Source: an uncultured Marvinbryantia sp.
GTDB lineage: Bacteria; Bacillota; Clostridia; Lachnospirales; Lachnospiraceae
Length of the DNA: 9,414 bases
Assembly (NCBI GenBank): GCA_934373455.1
Contig: CAKRON010000098.1
Coordinates: 1 to 9,414, forward strand
Reading direction: 5' to 3'
Below the pieces are notes generated by a model. The model saw nothing but the letters and a program-made list of their open reading frames with translations. It searched no databases and was not told the origin of the DNA. The stretch's first letter is position 1. Each line of letters starts with the position of its first letter. Both the position numbers and the translations under genes were made by a program. Positions 6,327 to 9,414 of this stretch are shown in pieces.

Positions 6327-8732
6327 TTATTTCTGAACAATATTAATAATTTTCTTTGGTACATAAATCTCTTTTACAATCGTACCCGTCAGTTTATCTG
6401 CAATGGCTTCTTTTCCTGCTGCAATAGCAGTCTCTTTCTCTACATCCAAAGGAAGCTTTACAACAGCTTTTGTTTTACCATTGATCTGAACAGGAATCTC
6501 AATTGTATTCTCAACAGTCTTAGCCTCTTCATATTCCGGCCATTCCTGCTGATACAAATGTCCCTTAAATCCACAAGCCTGCCAGATTTCCTCTGTAATA
6601 TGCGGAGCCACAGGATTCAGCAGAGTCAAAAATGTCTTATATTCTGCTTTATTAATACCGTCTTTTGCAAAATCGTTTAATAAAGCCATCAGTGCAGCAA
6701 TTGCTGTATTGTACTTCAGATTTTCAAAGTCACCGCTGACTTTCTTTATCGTCTGATGCATCTTTGTCTCATAATTACTTCTGTAAGTATCCCCTTCTGT
6801 CAATACATCCTGAAGTTTCCAAACTCTTTCCAGGAATCTGCGGCAGCCCTTTACACCATTTTCAGACCAGGATGCACTAAGATCAAATGCACCGATGAAC
6901 ATTTCGTAAGTTCTTAATGTATCTGCACCATATTCCATAACGATATCATCCGGATTTACCACATTACCTCTGGACTTAGACATCTTCTCACCATTTTCAC
7001 CCAGAATCATACCATGGGATGTACGCTTCTGATATGGTTCCGGAGTAGGTACAACTCCCTGATCATACAGGAATCTGTGCCAGAATCTGGAATAAAGAAG
7101 GTGAAGCGTTGTATGTTCCATACCTCCATTATACCAGTCAACCGGCAGCCAGTATTTTAATGCTTCCGGACTTGCCAGTGCTTCTGTATTCTTCGGATCT
7201 GTATAACGAAGGAAATACCAGGATGAACCTGCCCACTGAGGCATTGTATCAGTTTCTCTCTGTGCAGGACCTCCGCAACAAGGACAAGTGGTATTTACCC
7301 AATCCTTCATTGCTGCCAGTGGTGATTCTCCGTTGTCTGTCGGCATATAACTGTCAACATCCGGCAGTTCAAGAGGCAGTTCACTTTCAGGCAGTGGAAC
7401 ATATCCGCATTTATCACAATGTACAATTGGAATAGGTTCACCCCAATAACGCTGACGGGAAAATACCCAATCTCTCAGCTTGAAATTTGTCTTTCCGCGA
7501 CCAATCTTCTTTTCTTCCAAAAATTCAATGATCTTTTTCTTTGCATCTGCAACTTCAAGACCATTCAGGAAATCAGAATTCACCAGCTTACCGGTCGCCA
7601 CATCTGTAAATGCTTCTTCCTGCACATTTTCTCCGCCTGCCACTACTTCAATAATTGGCAGATCAAATTTCTTTGCAAATTCCCAGTCACGAGTATCATG
7701 TGCCGGAACTGCCATAATCGCACCGGTACCATAGCTCATCAGTACATAATCAGACACCCAAATCGGAATTTCTTTTCCATTGACAGGATTTACCGCTTTC
7801 AGTCCATCGATTACAACACCTGTTTTATCTTTTGCCAGCTCAGAACGTTCAAAATCTGACTTTCTGGCAGCCTGCTCCTGATATGCATGTATTGCATCTA
7901 TATTCTGAATATCTGCCTGATATTTTTCAATCATTGGATGTTCCGGAGATACAACCATATAAGTTGCTCCAAACAGAGTATCCGGTCTTGTAGTATATAC
8001 AGTCAGATAATCATCTTTTCCTGAAATTGCAAAATCTACTTCTGCACCCTGACTTTTACCGATCCAGTTCTTCTGTGAAACTTTAACACGTTCAATATAA
8101 TCTACATGATCCAGTCCTTCCAGAAGTTTATCGGCATATTCTGTGATCTTCAACATCCACTGACTCTTTACTTTACGAACAACCGGTGCTCCGCATCGTT
8201 CACATACACCATTTACTACTTCTTCATTTGCAAGACCTACTTTACAGGATGTACACCAGTTAATCGGCATTTCGCTCTTATAGGCAAGTCCTGCTTTGAA
8301 AAGCTTCAGAAAAATCCACTGTGTCCATTTATAATATTCCGGATCTGTAGTATTAATTTCACGATCCCAATCAAAGGAATAACCCAGAGAATGGAGCTGT
8401 TCCTTGAATCTCTTTACATTGTTTGCCGTAACAATCTTCGGATGAATCTTGTTTTTGATGGCATAATTCTCTGTAGGCAGACCAAATGCATCCCATCCCA
8501 TTGGGTAGAGTACATTGTATCCCTGCATTCTTCTTTTTCTTGCCACTATATCCAGTGCGGTATATGGTCTTGGATGTCCTACATGAAGTCCCTGTCCTGA
8601 TGGATATGGGAATTCAACCAATGCGTAATATTTTGGTTTTGTGTAGTCATTTGTTGCTGCAAATGCTTTTTCATCATCCCAGATTTTCTGCCACTTCTGT
8701 TCGATGGCTCTGTGATTGTATGGTACAGCCAT
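6327..8732 (-). CDS. leuS: Leucyl-tRNA synthetase
   Basis: A class Ia aminoacyl-tRNA synthetase that charges tRNA-Leu with leucine in the cytoplasm and edits mischarged tRNA. Seen in the 801 residues: [16 protein letters not shown] (42-57) with the HIGH-type motif HVGH (50-53); a zinc-binding Cys set at 160, 163, 177 and 180; the CP1 editing domain with [12 protein letters not shown] (247-258) and AVPAHDTRD (341-349), whose Asp346 matches the conserved editing aspartate; a second Cys-rich set (439, 442, 483, 485, 486); GSSWYF (502-507); and KMSKS (583-587). The C-terminal anticodon-binding and tRNA-binding parts run from about 640 to the end ([11 protein letters not shown] at 748-758). Length matches Firmicute LeuS (about 804). 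The ATG follows AGGAGG by 8 nt. It has its own promoter upstream and a terminator downstream. Confidence 0.98.
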   Translation of the reverse strand: MAVPYNHRAIEQKWQKIWDDEKAFAATNDYTKPKYYALVEFPYPSGQGLHVGHPRPYTALDIVARKRRMQGYNVLYPMGWDAFGLPTENYAIKNKIHPKIVTANNVKRFKEQLHSLGYSFDWDREINTTDPEYYKWTQWIFLKLFKAGLAYKSEMPINWCTSCKVGLANEEVVNGVCERCGAPVVRKVKSQWMLKITEYADKLLEGLDHVDYIERVKVSQKNWIGKSQGAEVDFAISGKDDYLTVYTTRPDTLFGATYMVVSPEHPMIEKYQADIQNIDAIHAYQEQAARKSDFERSELAKDKTGVVIDGLKAVNPVNGKEIPIWVSDYVLMSYGTGAIMAVPAHDTRDWEFAKKFDLPIIEVVAGGENVQEEAFTDVATGKLVNSDFLNGLEVADAKKKIIEFLEEKKIGRGKTNFKLRDWVFSRQRYWGEPIPIVHCDKCGYVPLPESELPLELPDVDSYMPTDNGESPLAAMKDWVNTTCPCCGGPAQRETDTMPQWAGSSWYFLRYTDPKNTEALASPEALKYWLPVDWYNGGMEHTTLHLLYSRFWHRFLYDQGVVPTPEPYQKRTSHGMILGENGEKMSKSRGNVVNPDDIVMEYGADTLRTYEMFIGAFDLSASWSENGVKGCRRFLERVWKLQDVLTEGDTYRSNYETKMHQTIKKVSGDFENLKYNTAIAALMALLNDFAKDGINKAEYKTFLTLLNPVAPHITEEIWQACGFKGHLYQQEWPEYEEAKTVENTIEIPVQINGKTKAVVKLPLDVEKETAIAAGKEAIADKLTGTIVKEIYVPKKIINIVQK

Positions 8733-8754
8733 TCCTTCTTCCTCCTATATTTCA

Positions 8755-8768
8755 TACAGTTTCCTGTA
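8755..8768 (-). other. Small hairpin with GAAA tetraloop in the leuS leader
   Basis: TACAG-GAAA-CTGTA, a 5-bp stem closed by a GNRA-type tetraloop, lies in the predicted leuS leader, 8 nt upstream of the AGGAGG box. It may affect translation initiation or mRNA stability, or be chance. It is far too small to be a T-box or a known riboswitch. Confidence 0.4.
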
Positions 8769-8784
8769 AATTTTCGCTTTTTTC

Positions 8785-8813
8785 ATTCTATGCTTTTCCC
8801 TGTATTTTGTCAA
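8785..8813 (-). promoter_or_regulatory. Sigma-A type promoter for leuS
   Basis: On the minus strand, TTGACA (8813-8808) and TAGAAT (8790-8785) are separated by 17 bp: a perfect -35 and five of six -10 bases. The start of transcription would fall near 8778, giving a leader of about 45 nt before the leuS ATG. It lies 19 bp after the recJ stop codon, with no terminator between. A 6-bp inverted repeat (ATGCTT 8817-8812, AAGCAT 8795-8790) spans the spacer and touches both boxes. Confidence 0.88.
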
Positions 8814-8832
8814 GCATTCACCATGTTTGTCA

Positions 8833-9414
8833 TCACTGATAGTCGGAAATTACTATCTGCAGACTCTTCTGCCCGCGAAATTCATTTACAGTTGGATAGT
8901 AAATCACGGAAAGCGTAATATCTGTCTTTCTGTTCTGAAACATTTTTTCAGTTTCCTGAAATCCAAATTTTTCTTCCAGATATCTGCGAAATTCTTCTGC
9001 ATCGCCAAAATACAGTGCATCCATCACCACACCTGAAACACTGGCTACCTGCATTTTTATCACATTGCGGTTCTGCCCAAGAATTCTTGCTCCCAGCACA
9101 TGAAGATTTTTTTCTGCAAACACCGGCTTTTTATTTGCCGTTCCAAAGGGTTCCAGAATCTCTAATTCTTCAATTAGCTGTTCTGTAATGTATCCGATCG
9201 GCATCGGTACATCAATACAAATTTTTTCTATAAGATCTTCTTCTGTTAATTGAGCATTGGTGTTTAATCGCTCTCTTAATGGCTGTATATTTTCTTTTTC
9301 CAAAGAGCATCCGGCTGCCATAGGATGTCCGCCGTAATTCAAAAACAGATCATCACACTTCTGCATTTCTTCAAACATAGAATATCCTTCGATAGATCTT
9401 CCGGATCCTTTTAC
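8833..9414 (-). CDS. recJ: Single-stranded-DNA-specific exonuclease RecJ, C-terminal part (5' end outside window)
   Basis: RecJ degrades single-stranded DNA 5' to 3' in recombinational and mismatch repair. Only the last 193 codons are present. The frame is open to the right edge, and the first residues seen, VKGSGRSIEGYSMFEEM, contain the GSGRS motif of the DHHA1 domain. NYGGHPMAAGCSL follows (about 26-38 of the visible part), matching the GGHxxAAG motif. The remainder, with ILEPFGTANKKPVF and the closing NEFRGQKSLQIVISDYQ, matches the family's C-terminal OB-fold-like domain. The catalytic DHH domain with its metal-binding aspartates lies outside the window. An internal Met at 9378 is not the real start, because the conserved GSGRS motif lies upstream of it in frame. 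The stop is TGA, and leuS follows 100 bp later under its own promoter. Confidence 0.93.
   Translation of the reverse strand, partial: VKGSGRSIEGYSMFEEMQKCDDLFLNYGGHPMAAGCSLEKENIQPLRERLNTNAQLTEEDLIEKICIDVPMPIGYITEQLIEELEILEPFGTANKKPVFAEKNLHVLGARILGQNRNVIKMQVASVSGVVMDALYFGDAEEFRRYLEEKFGFQETEKMFQNRKTDITLSVIYYPTVNEFRGQKSLQIVISDYQ

Noticed and set aside
6186..6680. Plus-strand ORF of 164 codons across the leuS-rqcH junction
   Set aside because: It runs through the terminator hairpin and the antisense of two conserved genes; its composition is that of a shadow frame.
7419..7859. Plus-strand ORF of 146 codons inside leuS
   Set aside because: Antisense to the LeuS editing domain; no recognisable domain.
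8106..8600. Plus-strand ORF of 164 codons inside leuS
   Set aside because: Antisense to the conserved catalytic N-terminal part of LeuS; shadow frame.
9376..9378. Met at 9378 as start of the recJ fragment
   Set aside because: The open frame continues to the window edge and includes the conserved GSGRS motif before this Met, so the gene is cut by the window.

Overview
This is a compact chromosomal housekeeping segment. All nine recognisable genes lie on the minus strand, so transcription runs from right to left. The DNA is AT-rich by eye, with strong AGGAGG-type ribosome binding sites and sigma-A type promoters. The gene order yicC-remA-gmk-rpoZ followed by rimO, the presence of RemA and RqcH, and the protein sequences fit a Clostridia-class Firmicute, most likely Lachnospiraceae. 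That placement is inferred from protein character and gene order, not from a search.

Layout in the direction of transcription. (1) The 3' part of recJ, a single-strand DNA exonuclease, runs in from the right edge (9414-8833). (2) A 100-bp gap holds a near-consensus promoter and a leader of about 45 nt for leuS (8732-6327), which encodes leucyl-tRNA synthetase. (3) An 85-bp gap holds a Rho-independent terminator and then the ribosome binding site of rqcH (6241-4499), the ribosome-associated quality-control factor. (4) A 91-bp gap holds a promoter with 17-bp spacing. It drives a tight operon: yicC (RNase family, 4407-3529), remA (DNA-binding regulator, 3517-3245, TTG start), gmk (guanylate kinase, 3255-2626), rpoZ (RNA polymerase omega, 2603-2265), a DUF308/HdeD-like membrane protein with a long charged tail (2235-1351), and rimO (S12 methylthiotransferase, 1347-13). 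An ATG 1 nt beyond rimO suggests the operon continues off the left edge.

Several of the genes serve translation: leuS charges tRNA, rqcH rescues stalled large subunits, and rimO modifies the ribosome. Others serve nucleotide supply (gmk), transcription (rpoZ, remA), RNA turnover (yicC) and DNA repair (recJ). The operon is knit together by short gaps, an 11-bp overlap (remA/gmk) and ribosome binding sites buried in the end of the preceding gene.

I found no mobile element, CRISPR array, tRNA, rRNA or clear novel defence or biosynthetic system. The points worth a second look are mostly regulatory: the terminator between leuS and rqcH with no room for a promoter after it, and the lack of a T-box before leuS. 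The poorly characterised DUF308 membrane protein inside a core information-processing operon is the other. No stretch longer than 300 bases lacks a gene.
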